Origin: Manduca sexta
Lineage: Eukaryota; Arthropoda; Insecta; Lepidoptera; Sphingidae
Assembly (NCBI RefSeq): GCF_014839805.1
Contig: NC_051140.1
Location: 11,801,826-11,865,825, forward strand
Length of the DNA stretch: 64,000 nucleotides
Reading direction: 5' to 3'
The translations under genes and the position numbers were made by a program. Positions 48,101 to 60,500 of this stretch are shown here, piece after piece (the first letter of the stretch is position 1; each line of letters begins with the position of its first letter). The notes below the pieces were generated by a model. It did no database searches. It was not told where the DNA came from and was given only the letters and a program-made list of their open reading frames with translations.

Positions 48101-51100
48101 TTACTATTTATAAAACAAGTCCATAAAATGACTTTCTACTAATTAAACCCTTATTCCTATTGTTCCTATTGTATAATATAACTCACTTTTCATATAAACG
48201 TGTTCGCTTGAACAGATCCAGTCCCGAACTCGAGTGACACAACTGTCCAATGAACAGGAAGTACATTTGACACATTGTGTTGGACATGTGCTGTGGACTG
48301 AACAAACATTCGTGCGCCTTCACGCCCGTCTCTATTGCTTCGATTTGACGGCTCACGTCGAAGAAGAGATCCTCTAGCATCTTCTGGGAATCAGCCTGAG
48401 AACAAAGTATAATTTATTTATACTAAGTGCATTTACGAAGATAAACATACTTGTCATTTATTTTTAGAATATTCATATTTAAAATTATAGGCTATATTGT
48501 GCTAACACTACACTTACATCATTGTGTTTTAGGAGGTGTCTTATTAATTGACAACCAGCTCGGGTCGCTGAATGGCCATTACAGGTGCTCGATAGATCTG
48601 TATGGGAATATTTGTTTGAAGACGGTTTTAGGTAATTGATAATACGGGCCGCCCATGTCTTGTGACCACTATCGTTCAAATTCAAAAATGGTGTGCTGTC
48701 AGTTTCCTGCAATGAGAAACATAATTATCAATATAATAGCTATGGCTTAGAAACAGTTGAATACATCTTGTTTAGAGCGTACATTTCTCTTTCCAATGCT
48801 TCTTCAAGCTTTCTCCATAACTCGTAACATAAAATTTTATAAATAATAATAATATTTAATAAGTACCTACAGAAATGAATTATATAAATTAAGAATTAAT
48901 CACCTTCAATATAGTACGAATAATTTCCCAATTCCACGTGTTGCCGTCCTTGTTCTGCATCACCAGAGTGCTTCTTATTAAACCGTCACCATCGCGCTCG
49001 AACAAATTGAAAAATTTGGCAGACTTGGCGACCTTGCCTACCGCAGCGCCAGTACGCGAGGTGACGCTTTTGCTTTTGACTAGAGCGCAAACATTGCGGT
49101 CTGACACATCAGCACGCGAGCCTACGCTGTGTCTTTGTCGGGGCTCGCGCTCCTCGTCGGACTCGTCAAGGGGCGCGGGCGCAGGTGCGGCAGGCGCGGC
49201 GGCGGGAGCGGCGGCGGGGCGACGGTACGCGGCTGCGCACCACTGCACCACGTGGTCCAGGAACAACGTGGCGGCAGCGGGGCGCGCGCGCAACATATCG
49301 CGCAGCCGCCGCAGCGCCGCCGCCGCCGCCAGCGCCGCACTGCCGCCGGCTGCCGCGCGCCGCCCCAGTGCCGCTGGCGCCGGGCATGCGCCGTGCAGTC
49401 GCGCCGGTACCAGCTGGTGTATGAGGTGCAGAAGCTGTCCCAGCAGTACGGTCGCGCGCACTGATATAAACGTGTCGCTCGTCACGATCACTTCGGCAAG
49501 CCCGTCCAGTAGACCGGCCTAAACACCCAACCATCATAATATCATTGTCATATTTGCATTTAAGATCAAATCACAATAATTTCGTGTAATGGTAATATGA
49601 AACACCTACTTCAATAAAACACTGTAGCAGTAGAGCGAGGTGTATTTCAGTAATGTCGGGACCTGTCGCACCGAGATGTGGCAAAATGGCGATACCCTCA
49701 GCCGCCACAAAACCCTCATTCAAACGCCAAGCGTCCTGGTATAAAAATATAAAATATTAATGTGTGAACCGACGAGACCATATTATTATAACCATTATAA
49801 ATATGGAGTAAGTAATTAACATAACTAACTTGAAAATCTGATGGATCTACGGCATCTAATGCTACCGATATTTCATCCGTCCATTCCGGCTGGGGCAGAC
49901 CAACCAGTTCATACAAAAGATCTAATATTGCTTTCTGAAAGTTTTTAACGAATTGTTATATTTTAGTGCATATTAAAATATATACCATTTGAAAGGTCAC
50001 ATTATCATACTCACTCGAACCTCCAAACGCGGTAAATAAAGAGCAGCGACTAAAGCGCGCAACCCACCCGAACTACGCGGATGACAGAAGTGCAATACCC
50101 CGGGCCAACTCCGCAGGACACATAACAACGCTAGCCGACTGCAAGTGAACCGCATCTCGCGTTCGTCCCTAAATTGGATAATATAGTAATAATAAACGTA
50201 CAAATTCAATTTCACTCATTAAGGTGCCTTATGCCTAGTATAGATTTACGGAGAATAGAATCACATTTATTTTGATAGCACGGTGATTCCGCTATGCGCG
50301 CTGCAGTGCCTTTTTAATGGAAATGTCATAGCAGAGGTCATGCCACACATCATTTATAATACCTGAATATAAATATGTACCTACATTGTCACAGAACTAA
50401 TATTCCATAGTAATAAACGGTAAACCTATTAAAAATATCTCATTAGTGGTAAAAGAAATTGGAACTACTATAATAATAATAATATGCATAGTGACCTGCT
50501 TGTCTCGGTGCCAGCAGGTTTGAAGTGGAAGTCACAATATGGCGAGCTGAGATGCATTAGGTCGAGTCGTGCGGCGCGGCGCGTGGCGGGATCATTGAGT
50601 GCGTGCAGCAACACGCCGCACAGAGCCTCCGCCATGCGCGGCGTCGCGCACTCCGCAAGCTGCCGCGACACTGCGCTCACGCCGCCGCACGCGGCGAATA
50701 GCTCCGGGTTTAGTACACCTAAGAGTGTTGAATGTACTTATTGCCGTCATACTACAGTTAATTGCAAGAAAATCAAATATACTAACACTTTATATAGTGC
50801 TCATGTACAACCGAAGATTCAATATTTTTAATTTTCTTCTCAGATAGTTGCAAATTGCTATAAAAGTTTTAAGAACTTACATATTTCAGCCAATGTGGCA
50901 GCTGCTGGACGTGACAGTCGATCGGCAGCGGGGTCCGGCGCCAGAGCGGCGAGGCAGCGCAACAAGGCCATAGCGCCGGACGTGGCTGTTGCGCCGGCCG
51001 CACCTATGGCCCGGCGCGCAACACGCAGCGCCTGCGCACGCTCTTCTTCATTACGTACCATCAGCTCCATAGATCTATGTTACAAGAAAAATATAAATTG

Positions 51101-52802
51101 TAATAAATTTGTTAGCCAATTATTTTGAGAACAAAACTGAGTAATGTGATAATATTTATTTGAATAGTAGAGACCATCTGCATTACTTATAAATATTGTA
51201 ACATGTTCAATTCACACAGATAACCAATCATTAATTTGACATAACAAAAATCTGATAGTGATATATTATTAACACACTGTTTAAAAATATTTTTAAATGC
51301 ACCTAGTGATTATGATTTTGTAACCAGTATGCTATATTAAAATAGGTATTTAATATATGTATTGGACATACTAAAGATTTTTGCAGTCTCTTTAAACATT
51401 CTCATTGACTTATTTTTTATATCTACCTTATCACAAGATATGGCAGCTTGAGGTTGTTAAATGTTGCAACATCATTTTCAGTTTTAATTAAATATCTCAG
51501 CACTCGTAAGGCAGCTGCTCTAATCACCATAGAATCATCCACAAGACTGATACGAATGCTGTAATGAAACAATGATTAGACACATGAAATAAAACAAACT
51601 ATTTCCTATTTCTTAAAAAAATCTTCCAAATATTATGTTTTATAAACTAAATATGACAAATTTATATTTGTTGTGTTCCACATTCATATTAGCTATCTAT
51701 AGAAGTTGCAATAAATATTATGTAAACAATAATTGGACATAGCATAATAACTACAGACAAAATAAATATATTTAAATGAAATTGACTGCAATATTACAAT
51801 TAAATTCAACTCCAATAAACTCTTCTAATCAACTAAGTATTTGTTAATGGTTAGAATATAATAACCTTAACAAGTACACTTGCATCGAATATTTAGCTTT
51901 CATGCATTATTGTATAGTAATTGGCTACTTTTATCCTGTTGCATACTGAATATCCAAACACTATTCATCCAAATACCAAAAATCAAATTCTATCTATATG
52001 TTGATTTATTGTTGATTGCTTAATTTTCAGCCCGGAAGGCTACATAATTTTCTTCATTCAGTGAATGGCTGAATACTGTTTATTGCAAGTTTAATAAAAA
52101 TAATAAACTAACTTTATTTTGACTGTCCCTCTTTGTTATGAAATTTATTGTAGTGAGTAAAATAGTTTATAAGAGTCAACCATAAGACCAATATATTTAA
52201 TTATGCACCAAAAAAAAGAATCTACAGGGTTAATTGAGTAACAAGTTGTTATTTAATAAATACATTTTGGTCATTGAAAAATAACAATTAAGTACATGTT
52301 ATACTTGACATAAATAAGTTTAATGTTTCTAGTACAAGTCAGTATGAAATGGCTTACCAAGTCATCAACTCATCAGGTGTGAAACCCAATGTGCTTCTGT
52401 CTTCTTTACATAATAATGTAACTAAAGCGTTCAAATAGGATAACCTGCGACTGTCAGAGCTACTTCTCTGCATACCCCTCAAACCATGCCTGTATTCTGA
52501 AGATGCATTCTTACTATTTGGTGATATTTCAATTTGGAAAGGTTTCCTCTGGTATAAACCGTGTATAATCTCTTTAATGTTCTCCTCAGGTGTTTTATTC
52601 ACCGTGTCTAACTTAAATAAGTCACCACCATGTTTACCTGCAAAATGTATATATAATGTAAACAAATTTTGAGATATAAATATTATTTACAAACAAAAAA
52701 ATATTTTTTGTGTATACATTATGTATGAAAATTTATATATAAATTAATTTCCAAAATTTATTTACCTTTCCTTCGACTCAGCCAATTTTCAGAGGTAGCC
52801 AT
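42111..52802 (-). CDS. rictor: Rictor, rapamycin-insensitive companion of TOR (TORC2 subunit)
   Basis: Rictor is the scaffold that defines TORC2, which phosphorylates Akt and other AGC kinases. I trace 24 coding exons (5445 nt, 1814 residues; human is about 1700), high to low: 52802-52766, 52637-52358, 51558-51427, 51074-50881, 50718-50496, 50168-50015, 49934-49830, 49735-49610, 49518-48904, 48706-48518, 48395-48187, 48039-47646, 47557-47337, 46896-46689, 46406-46142, 46066-45505, 45430-45312, 45170-45095, 44988-44842, 44241-43996, 43780-43635, 43541-43134, 42805-42663, 42356-42111. All introns are GT-AG with consistent phase. Diagnostic blocks are NEEERAQALRVARRAIG, LPQPEWTDEISVALDAVDPS, SLWAVGNT with VRATAFYVLSLIGST, and C-terminal ARRFLQELFLDTCFD. 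Residues 1118-1350 are Ser-rich and probably disordered. Exons 9, 14 and 20 are GC-rich with Ala tracts. The exon 22 acceptor has a weak pyrimidine tract and is the least certain junction. Confidence 0.95.
43996..44241 (-). other. rictor: Rictor exon 20: GC-rich Ala/Gly low-complexity tract
   Basis: This exon encodes residues of about 1419-1500. After LLEYDWKPLPLSESGRVSPP comes a tract of roughly 35 residues built of Ala, Gly and Cys (LSAACAAGAAGGACAGGAGG and similar), from GCG/GGC-type DNA repeats at about 44090-44190. The exon closes with GICLPTDLMDIFP, which looks conserved. The tract looks like a recent slippage expansion in a disordered linker. A contrary frame on the + strand is a shadow. 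Confidence 0.8.
44283..44775 (+). repeat. Interspersed repeat in a Rictor intron, single-unit form
   Basis: The repeat lies in the intron between exons 20 and 19. It begins ATGCTGGAGAGTTTGTATAT and continues with CATCTCAGGAACTACTGGTT, TATATAACATCACGATATAT, a TGCAAAAATGGGAATAATTA block and AGACCTGCCGGATCTGTTTG. It ends near CACGCGGGCTAATACTATGA. The same order of blocks occurs at 62535-63770, where the CTCAGGAACTAC segment is amplified sevenfold. It therefore represents the unexpanded family structure. No coding capacity is present. Confidence 0.75.
46579..46683. repeat. Heptanucleotide microsatellite (GTGTAGT)n beside a Rictor splice donor
   Basis: About 15 tandem copies of a 7-bp unit, GTGTAGT on the + strand (ACTACAC in the transcript), with a few C substitutions at the ends. 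On the Rictor transcript the array starts within a few nucleotides of the exon 14 splice donor (GT at 46688-46687). Confidence 0.9.
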
Positions 52803-53630
52803 TATAACATTTTTACCTAATAACCAATCTACAAGATTATAATCACGTATGATTACTTAACACAAGATGATGAACTATACCTATATTAATACAAAAATGA
52901 AACAAACTACAAATTAAATTACAATTCAAGTCTGTTTTCTCCACACACCAACATCACACATAATTTGTGAACTCGAAATATGACAGCTGGTCAGTGCTGC
53001 CAGTTTGTAGAGACGTAGAAACTAGAATCTGTATTTGTAACATAAAAATCTGTATAAAAATATTGATTTTATTTATTTACTAGATGACCCGGCGAACTTC
53101 GTATCATTCTGCAATTTATTTGCTTAAAATTTATCAGATATTATCAACCTTATCAACCTTTCATTGATAACAATAGTAGTGGCCAAAGAAAATAATAATT
53201 ATAATTTTATATGTATTATGTAGGTACTGACTGTATCGGGTATCATTTGAATGTCGTTAGATAACTCAGATTTTCAATATGTGGCTGGACTTATACATCC
53301 GGAATGGTCTGAATTCAGAAAAAAAATCAGTAACCGTAAAATGGCCTTTGTTGGCTTCAAAGGTTTTTATAACATGGTTATTAGTTTTGCTATCATATAC
53401 CAAATCGACATTCTATGGAACGGTAAATAAACCATATTGAAAAAGCTGAATGTCCACAAAAGTCCTTAAACTAATTAAATTGATTTTAAATAATAAAACA
53501 AATCGTTTCATTTATGAAACGCACACTCATTCCTTAATTTATAAGTAAATAATAAATAAAAGGATATAAATGATGATATTAATTAATTAAACACATAAAG
53601 TTTTTTGATAAACATTCCCAAGAAAAAGGC
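52803..53630. promoter_or_regulatory. Rictor upstream region
   Basis: The stretch presumably contains the Rictor 5' UTR and promoter on the - strand, inferred by position. No TATA box was recognised. About 53080-53110 (ACTAGATGACCCGGCGAACT) resembles the border of a common interspersed repeat. Confidence 0.35.
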
Positions 53631-53631
53631 A

Positions 53632-54066
53632 TATGGTACCGCACGATTCAACCTGAGCCGTTACAATCTCCAAGGATTACTGATTGTGCTTTGAGCAGAC
53701 AAGAGCTAGTGGCAGTAATGAGGTTTCGCTCTGGACATATTCCGACAAACATGTTTAAGCATCTTATGCGGGCATCAAACTCCCCAAACTGCTCTGACTG
53801 TGGAGTAAGAGATGACGTACTTCATGTTTTGTCGGAGTGTGTGCGGAATGGGCCTCATACTTTGAGCTTTAATGTGGGCAGCATAAATAGCTTTTTGTGG
53901 GTTCCTGTATCGGAAGAGGCCAAGGCTTTATTAAAAAAATATTTTGATTTAAAAAATCAAATTATTTTTCAAAAATTTAATAGGCACGGGTAGAAGTGGA
54001 CGTACGGAGCGACATAGTCGCGAAATATCGACTAAGCTCCTTAAATAAAGATTAAAAAAAAATATA
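53632..54066 (+). mobile_element. 3' end of a Jockey-like LINE
   Basis: An open frame (translated from about 53634) gives RFRSGHIPTNMFKHLM, then a CCHC knuckle, CSDCGVRDDVLHVLSEC. This is the usual C-terminal end of the reverse-transcriptase ORF in Jockey/R1-like elements. The frame ends with TAG at 53991-53993. A roughly 60-bp 3' UTR and an A-rich tail follow (about 54053-54066). The element is 5'-truncated, keeping only the last 120 or so codons. The frame is intact over this stretch, suggesting a fairly recent insertion. It separates the head-to-head Rictor and zinc-finger genes. Confidence 0.82.
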
Positions 54067-54568
54067 TAAAAACAATAATTATCATAAACTGAGTGAAATG
54101 GATTGGATTCCATATCTAAATTCACAACGTTCCCCTATGTAATTTATTCGGCCCAATTTAAGGAATTAAAAATAAGTTGATTTGATTGCGAAAAAAAATG
54201 TCGAACGTGTATAATTTGATTTCCCGAATTTCAGATGCAATTCCGGATGTATAAGGCCGGGCTTTTGCCGAGTAAATTTCAATATGTGTATTTTACAACA
54301 TAGACTATGTGAAATATTGTAATAAAAAAAAAAGTCGTTAAGAATTGATTTGTATTTTTATGGACACATTTTTTATTGTTTTTACCGCCTCTATATTAAA
54401 TCTGTGGCAGTACTACGCTGGCAACACTTCATGGTAGTGAGGTGAAAAGAAAATGGTGCGGTGCCACAAATCGCAAAGTATACTAAAAAGTAACATCTTT
54501 TGATCACATTTTGAGGACCACGGTCTTCTATTCATTGCCGTAATTTGTCATCTCTAAATATTTTGAAG
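54067..54568. promoter_or_regulatory. Upstream region of the ZAD zinc-finger gene
   Basis: AT-rich sequence between the LINE end and the zinc-finger start codon, probably including its promoter and 5' UTR. No core element was confidently placed. Confidence 0.3.
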
Positions 54569-57500
54569 ATGGCGGATTCCCAAGATTATATTGACATGAA
54601 ATCATGTCGCATTTGTCTGGCCAGCAATAAACCATTATGTCCCTTGTTCAGATACAAATTGTCGGGCAATTATGCCGAAATGCTTACAGCAATAGCGGAC
54701 GTAAAGGTATATGGTTTTATACAGCGCTGTATCGGTTTTGAAATGTTATGATTCGAAGTTTTTATATTTAGACGTAAAAACAATTTGGTGATTGATTTCA
54801 GGTGTCATCAAATGACGGTCTTCCAGAGAAAATTTGTCTAAAATGTTGCACGACACTGGAAAAAGCGTTTCTTTTAAAAACAGTGGCCGAAAGGTAGGAC
54901 ATACATATTTTATACATACATATCTTAATCCTAGTCATATTTTATTAGTACACCTACTGTTTGTCGAGGTAAAAAATCTTGAAAAAAGCAAAATGCTTTA
55001 AAAGCAGATTATTTATTATTTAACTTATTGCTATTACTATTCTATTCACTTTGTATATATCCTTGGGTGATCCTAGGAGGTTGGAAAATGTTAACGTATT
55101 TAAACTCGTTTTTAAATACTTTTATCAAATTCCAAAACATGTCTGATGTAAATTTTTTTCAAGCATAAATTTAAGCCAGGTTTTATACTTGCCTGTCTGA
55201 CTTAATTTTCATATTTTTATATATGTGTAATAATCTAATAAGAGCATTATGCTTTAATTGTTTTTTTTTCATAATTTATTTTTCTTGCATAACATAATAT
55301 TGTAAACAATATTTTGCACTTGGTGTTAAACCTTTTGACTTTCGCTTCAGATATTTTTTATTCAACACTATTTAAAATAAAACAAAATTAACATATCACA
55401 CCTTCATTCCCAAAAGTGATCCAACCATGTGATGAGAGTAATCCTACCATCATATTGGGCACAAATTATAGACTCTGGGCTGCCAGATGAACCCAATATC
55501 ACTGCTTGACCCTGGGATTTTAATCCAGAGCTCAGGGCGCTGTTGTACTGCGCTTATAATACAACCATCGACTGTATTGAATTATTGAGTTTTTGATTTT
55601 ACCTAAAGAACTTTAACAGGTCAGACAGGAAATTGAGAAAAATGCTAGCCAAGGTAAAAGGTAACATTCCCACAAAAAAAATTGCTTTTGATTCTTTCAC
55701 TGACATAAAAAGCGAAATAGGCCCTATTACTATCAAATCTGAGCCCAAGTGGGAAATGGAAATTGATGTAAACAATGAGGGAGCTACAAAAGCTGTGGAG
55801 ACAATAGATGGCAAAGATATTGTTATTGCCAACACAGTCATAAGAAAAGTGGATCCTACCATGGAAGAAACTAAAGTTGATACTTCAATACAGGACGATA
55901 CCGTGGAATTAACATGGAAAAAGTCTACCATCAACAAAAATGATGACTTTGATGTAAGTTGTACTATGTATATGAAGCTTTTTTATTCCATAGCATTAAA
56001 AAAAATTCATAAAAAGTAAAATTTGAAGTTATGCTATTCAAATAATTTTAATATCTTTATGGTTTGACACTTGCAAAATAACTACATATTGTAATGGTGG
56101 AGCCATAAACCTAAAAGAAGAATAAATTCCATGTACTAAAATCAATTAAATGGTTACTTTATTGGTGTAATGAGATCAATTGCTTCTATTAGAAGTACAT
56201 TTATATAAACTAACAATACATTATGTTTAAAAAATAAAAAATAAATAAAAATGCTTTATTCATCACGTAGGCGAACATGGTTGCACTTATGATAAGTCAA
56301 GGTACATGAGAATATTTTATTATTACTTAATTAAATTAGCTTATATAAAAAAAAGACAATTTATATTGAAAATAAAATAAATGAAAAATATACTTAGTAA
56401 ACAAAGAAGCCAGCTCGGGCTGGCAGGGAAGAAGAAATAAAATGATGTATATATGTATTTTTGAATAAGCAATAAGGGAGAAACGCGTCGCGATCCTCAC
56501 CGGTGAGGACAATAAAAGCCCTAACCTAGCTAACCTACCAGCCTTTCACTAACTACCTAAGCGATGACTACCCGAAGAAGAAAGGCAGAAAGAAACTCCA
56601 GGCTTTATTTTTTGCCATCAATTGTCCATTCTTTTATAATATTGTTATTAAATATATATATTTTTTTAATAAGTCTTTTCTATACAAAGTCTGATTAATT
56701 ATATAAGCTAATACAATACTTATTCAATAATGAAAATTATAGAATAAGTATTTGGCACCACGACTGCACAATAAATAAATGAAGGGAAGTCATTTGTACA
56801 TTTTGAACATCTTGTTAAATGCAAAATTTTTCCTCATACTATATTCAGCAGCCTCATTAATTTTTTTTGTGCTAAAACTAAGTAATATCTGACCTTAGAC
56901 TACTGGAATGATGGGTTGATGTAACACAACACAAATTTTGCTTTCAATGTGTTAATAAATTATTTCAGGATGATTTCATGAATGATGGATTACAAGATAG
57001 TAATGATGATGAGGACTATGTGCCTCCAACTGAAAAACAAAAAACAAGATTCAAAAAGCCAAAATTAGCTGATATTAAAGTTTTCAAGGGAAAACCTGTG
57101 GTTAGGAAGATTAAAGTAATAAAAAAAATTAGAGATGAATATGAAGAAGGTGGAACAAAAATTGATAATCCAAAATCAACATCCATTACTTGCTGTAAGT
57201 CAATTTCTATACTAACATTAGTTTATATTTTTTTTGTTGTACATGTGGCCGTTCATATTATTCCAATTTATTGATCAAATGGAACAGCATTAGTGCCTCA
57301 AGTGCACCTATTGCAACCAAGTTTCATAAAAAATTGGCAATATATGAATGTGGGTCTCCATATCACAATAATTCCAATCCTGAAATGAAATATTGTCATT
57401 TTGAACAATTTTGATAACCTGAATTGTGCATAGAACTAGGTACTTCACTAGTACACAGCTTTAATACACTATCATTAAATTGTTGTTGCATGAAAACAAA

Positions 57501-60500
57501 TTATCCATTTTATAAAATAAATTTTCATATGAAATCCACAGATCCCATTTTAAAGAATGGCACAAGGGGTGCACCTATCATCTTGAAGCGTCCAAAAGAT
57601 TCGACCATACTGAAAGTACATACAGGTTATAAGCCAAGAACTGTGTCCTCGACCGGAGATGCTCCTAGGGTCATAAGAAGGGAAAAACCTGTGAGAATGG
57701 TGAGAAGTGGTGTTGCAAAACAGAGAGAAAAGCTTGTCTGTCCTGTTTGTGGTATACTTACATATACTCTGGGTAACCATATTACAACTCATCAAGGTAA
57801 TTATTTTACAAGAAATGTTGTTTAACAAGAGCCACTGTTTTCATTAATATTTATTTAATCAGATTCTAAAGAGTGAATAATTGTTTCATAAGTAGAACAC
57901 AAAAAAATATTATGAGTAATAATTTTGTTATACTTTTATTGTAGAAAAGAAAAGGTATTCATGCCCACAATGCCCAAGAACTTTTGCCCAGAAGAGCAAT
58001 TTGCAATCACACGCTAAGCAGCACTCGGGAATTAAGGACCATATATGTGAAATCTGTGGTGCCGGTTTTTACAGTCAGAAGTCACTAGTCAGGTAATATT
58101 GTATGGAAAGAAAAACATTGTACTCGAACATAAATATTTTTATTAAAATATTTCTTATTTTTACAGGCATAACTTGATTCATAAAGGCGAAAGGCCATTC
58201 CCCTGCAATCTATGTAATAAGAGATTTATTGCTGTAAGTACTATGATTTGATTATTGTTTTTGTTAGAATATTTCTATTTTTCATAAGTTATAATTTAAT
58301 TTAGAACTATACTAAACTAATTCATTTATCTGTTAGGATTTTGAAATACTTATACAGTGGTGGCCAAAAAATTTGGTACAGTGCACTGGTATGATAGAAA
58401 TGAAATATTTTTTGTCATGTAGTATTTTTTATTAGTGTGGGATTTTTGGTCTTGTTAATTTTTTCATACAAAACTATGCTGTTTAAGTCAGTAATAAACT
58501 TTACTCGTAAATGCGTATTGATCGGAGTGTCCCAATGCGATAGCCATATAGATAACGTGTAGTTAACAACGAGCATTTTGCTAATACGCTTCTAACGCCA
58601 ACTGAATGCAGTCTAATTAACTGTTCACCATTGTATATAATATTTAAATAATTATTAATTACACATGAATTAAATATTATTCAAAATGTATGTTAAACAA
58701 CATAATGTTACATTGTTCAAATATGTATGTGGAATCCTTAGAATGAAGCTGTACATATTTGTGTTGTCCAGCATTTAATGCAAGGGATAGGTTATAGGGA
58801 ATACATACTGTCCAATGGTGAGATCTAATAATATTGTTACAAGTATTGATATTATTCCAACCTTTGACACTCGCCGGTAATAGCATCTGCCTGATAGTTC
58901 GGCGATGGAACAAACTCAAAAGATCTCGTTAACGAGTCTGAATTTACTAGAAAGTTCCTGACCATTCCGGATCTTTCGAGTATGTTCCATGGACATCGAT
59001 GGAACATGCGACGGTTATAAAGGCGACGCGCGACCGCCGTGAACGAGTCCATCTTAGGGACGCGAACAAGAGCGATAAGTGAACTAGCGATAAGTGAACG
59101 AGCGATATTGAAGCGAACACTGAATTTTGTAACCGTTCAGTGAAGTTTGTGTGTTTTTATTAGTATTTTCGTGCTAGTGACTTCCCTATAATAATAAAAA
59201 TAGTGATAATCGGTGTTTTAGAAAAAGTCTGCGTTGTTATTCTTTATTTCGAACCGCAGCACGTAACAATTGGTGTTAAAAAGTGTGATCAATAATGCCG
59301 GTATTAACGAAAGAGAACTATCTAACACGAGATGGACCGGGACCGTTTTGAGGATTCTCCGGCACATGTGGTTAGGCAACCAGAGAGACAGGTGACTCCT
59401 GGACCAGAGGAGATTTTAATTCTTTCGCCTCGGTCAGAAGTAATTGTACCAGTTAGACATTCACAGATAACCAATGTCACCGACATAGCATACAATATTA
59501 GCAAACTGAAGTGCCAGTGGGCAGGGCATATCTGTCGAAGAACCGATAATTGATGGGGTAAACGAGTTCTTGAGTGGAGACCACCACTCTGCAAACGTAG
59601 TGTAGGACGCCCTTCAGCAAGGTGGAGTGACGATCTGCGAAAGGTCGCTGGTAAGAACTGGATGCGACAGGCCGAAGACAGAGTAAAATGGAGCATATTG
59701 GAGGAGATCAAGAGCGATAATCAAACTACGAGCGATATCGCAGCGAACTCTGAATTATGTGTGACTATGCAGTGAAGTGATTAAGTGTCTTTGTGTAGTT
59801 TAGTGCTAATAAAGTGCCAACAGGTGTTTTTTTTTTAACAAAGAACTGTTTTTATTTTTTATCTCGAACCCTAGCATGTCGCAATATAATACTAAGCTTT
59901 ATTTTCGAATTGGTACTTATTTCAATACTTCATATCTTATGCTGGCGATAATCTCAGTATTTAAAAGTGTCTAATTTTCACACTTTTAATGTTACAGCTC
60001 CATAATTCACCATAATTACGCTGGCTACAATGTACTTCGAATTGCATTCTTTATATTGTTCTATGGGTGTAAAACCTATAATTTCTGTTCAAGTTTTGTA
60101 ATTCATGACCCGTAACGCCATTCGGAGGGTTAAAATAAGAGTATATTGATAAATTTCAGCGTTGCGATCTGAACCGCCACCTGCGTATACATTCCGGTTA
60201 CAAACCGTTTAAGTGCGGAACATGCACAATGTCGTTCAACGCCAAACACCAGTTGCAAAACCACGAGAGAATGCACACAGGGGAACGTCCGTACACATGT
60301 CAGGTGCGTTGTATACCTTTCACATTATTTTTTTATTACGTTACAGATGCAAAATCTGCGTCGCCATATGAGAAGTCATACCGGAGACAAACCTTTTACA
60401 TGTGACATCTGCAGTAAATCCTTTGTGCAGAAGCACCATCTACAAAATCATACATTAATCCACACGCGCGATAAACCGTTTTCATGCGAGGTCAGTTTGC

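Noticed and set aside
48938..49522. Long open frame (194 codons) on the + strand opposite Rictor exon 9, and other frames nearby
   Set aside because: It is a GC-rich shadow of the Rictor exon. It lacks a domain, and its composition (Arg/Ala/Gly) is what antisense GCG/CGC DNA gives.
58852..59052. 66-codon - strand frame in the ZAD intron
   Set aside because: It runs antisense through the LTR promoter and HSE array, and no protein motif is seen.
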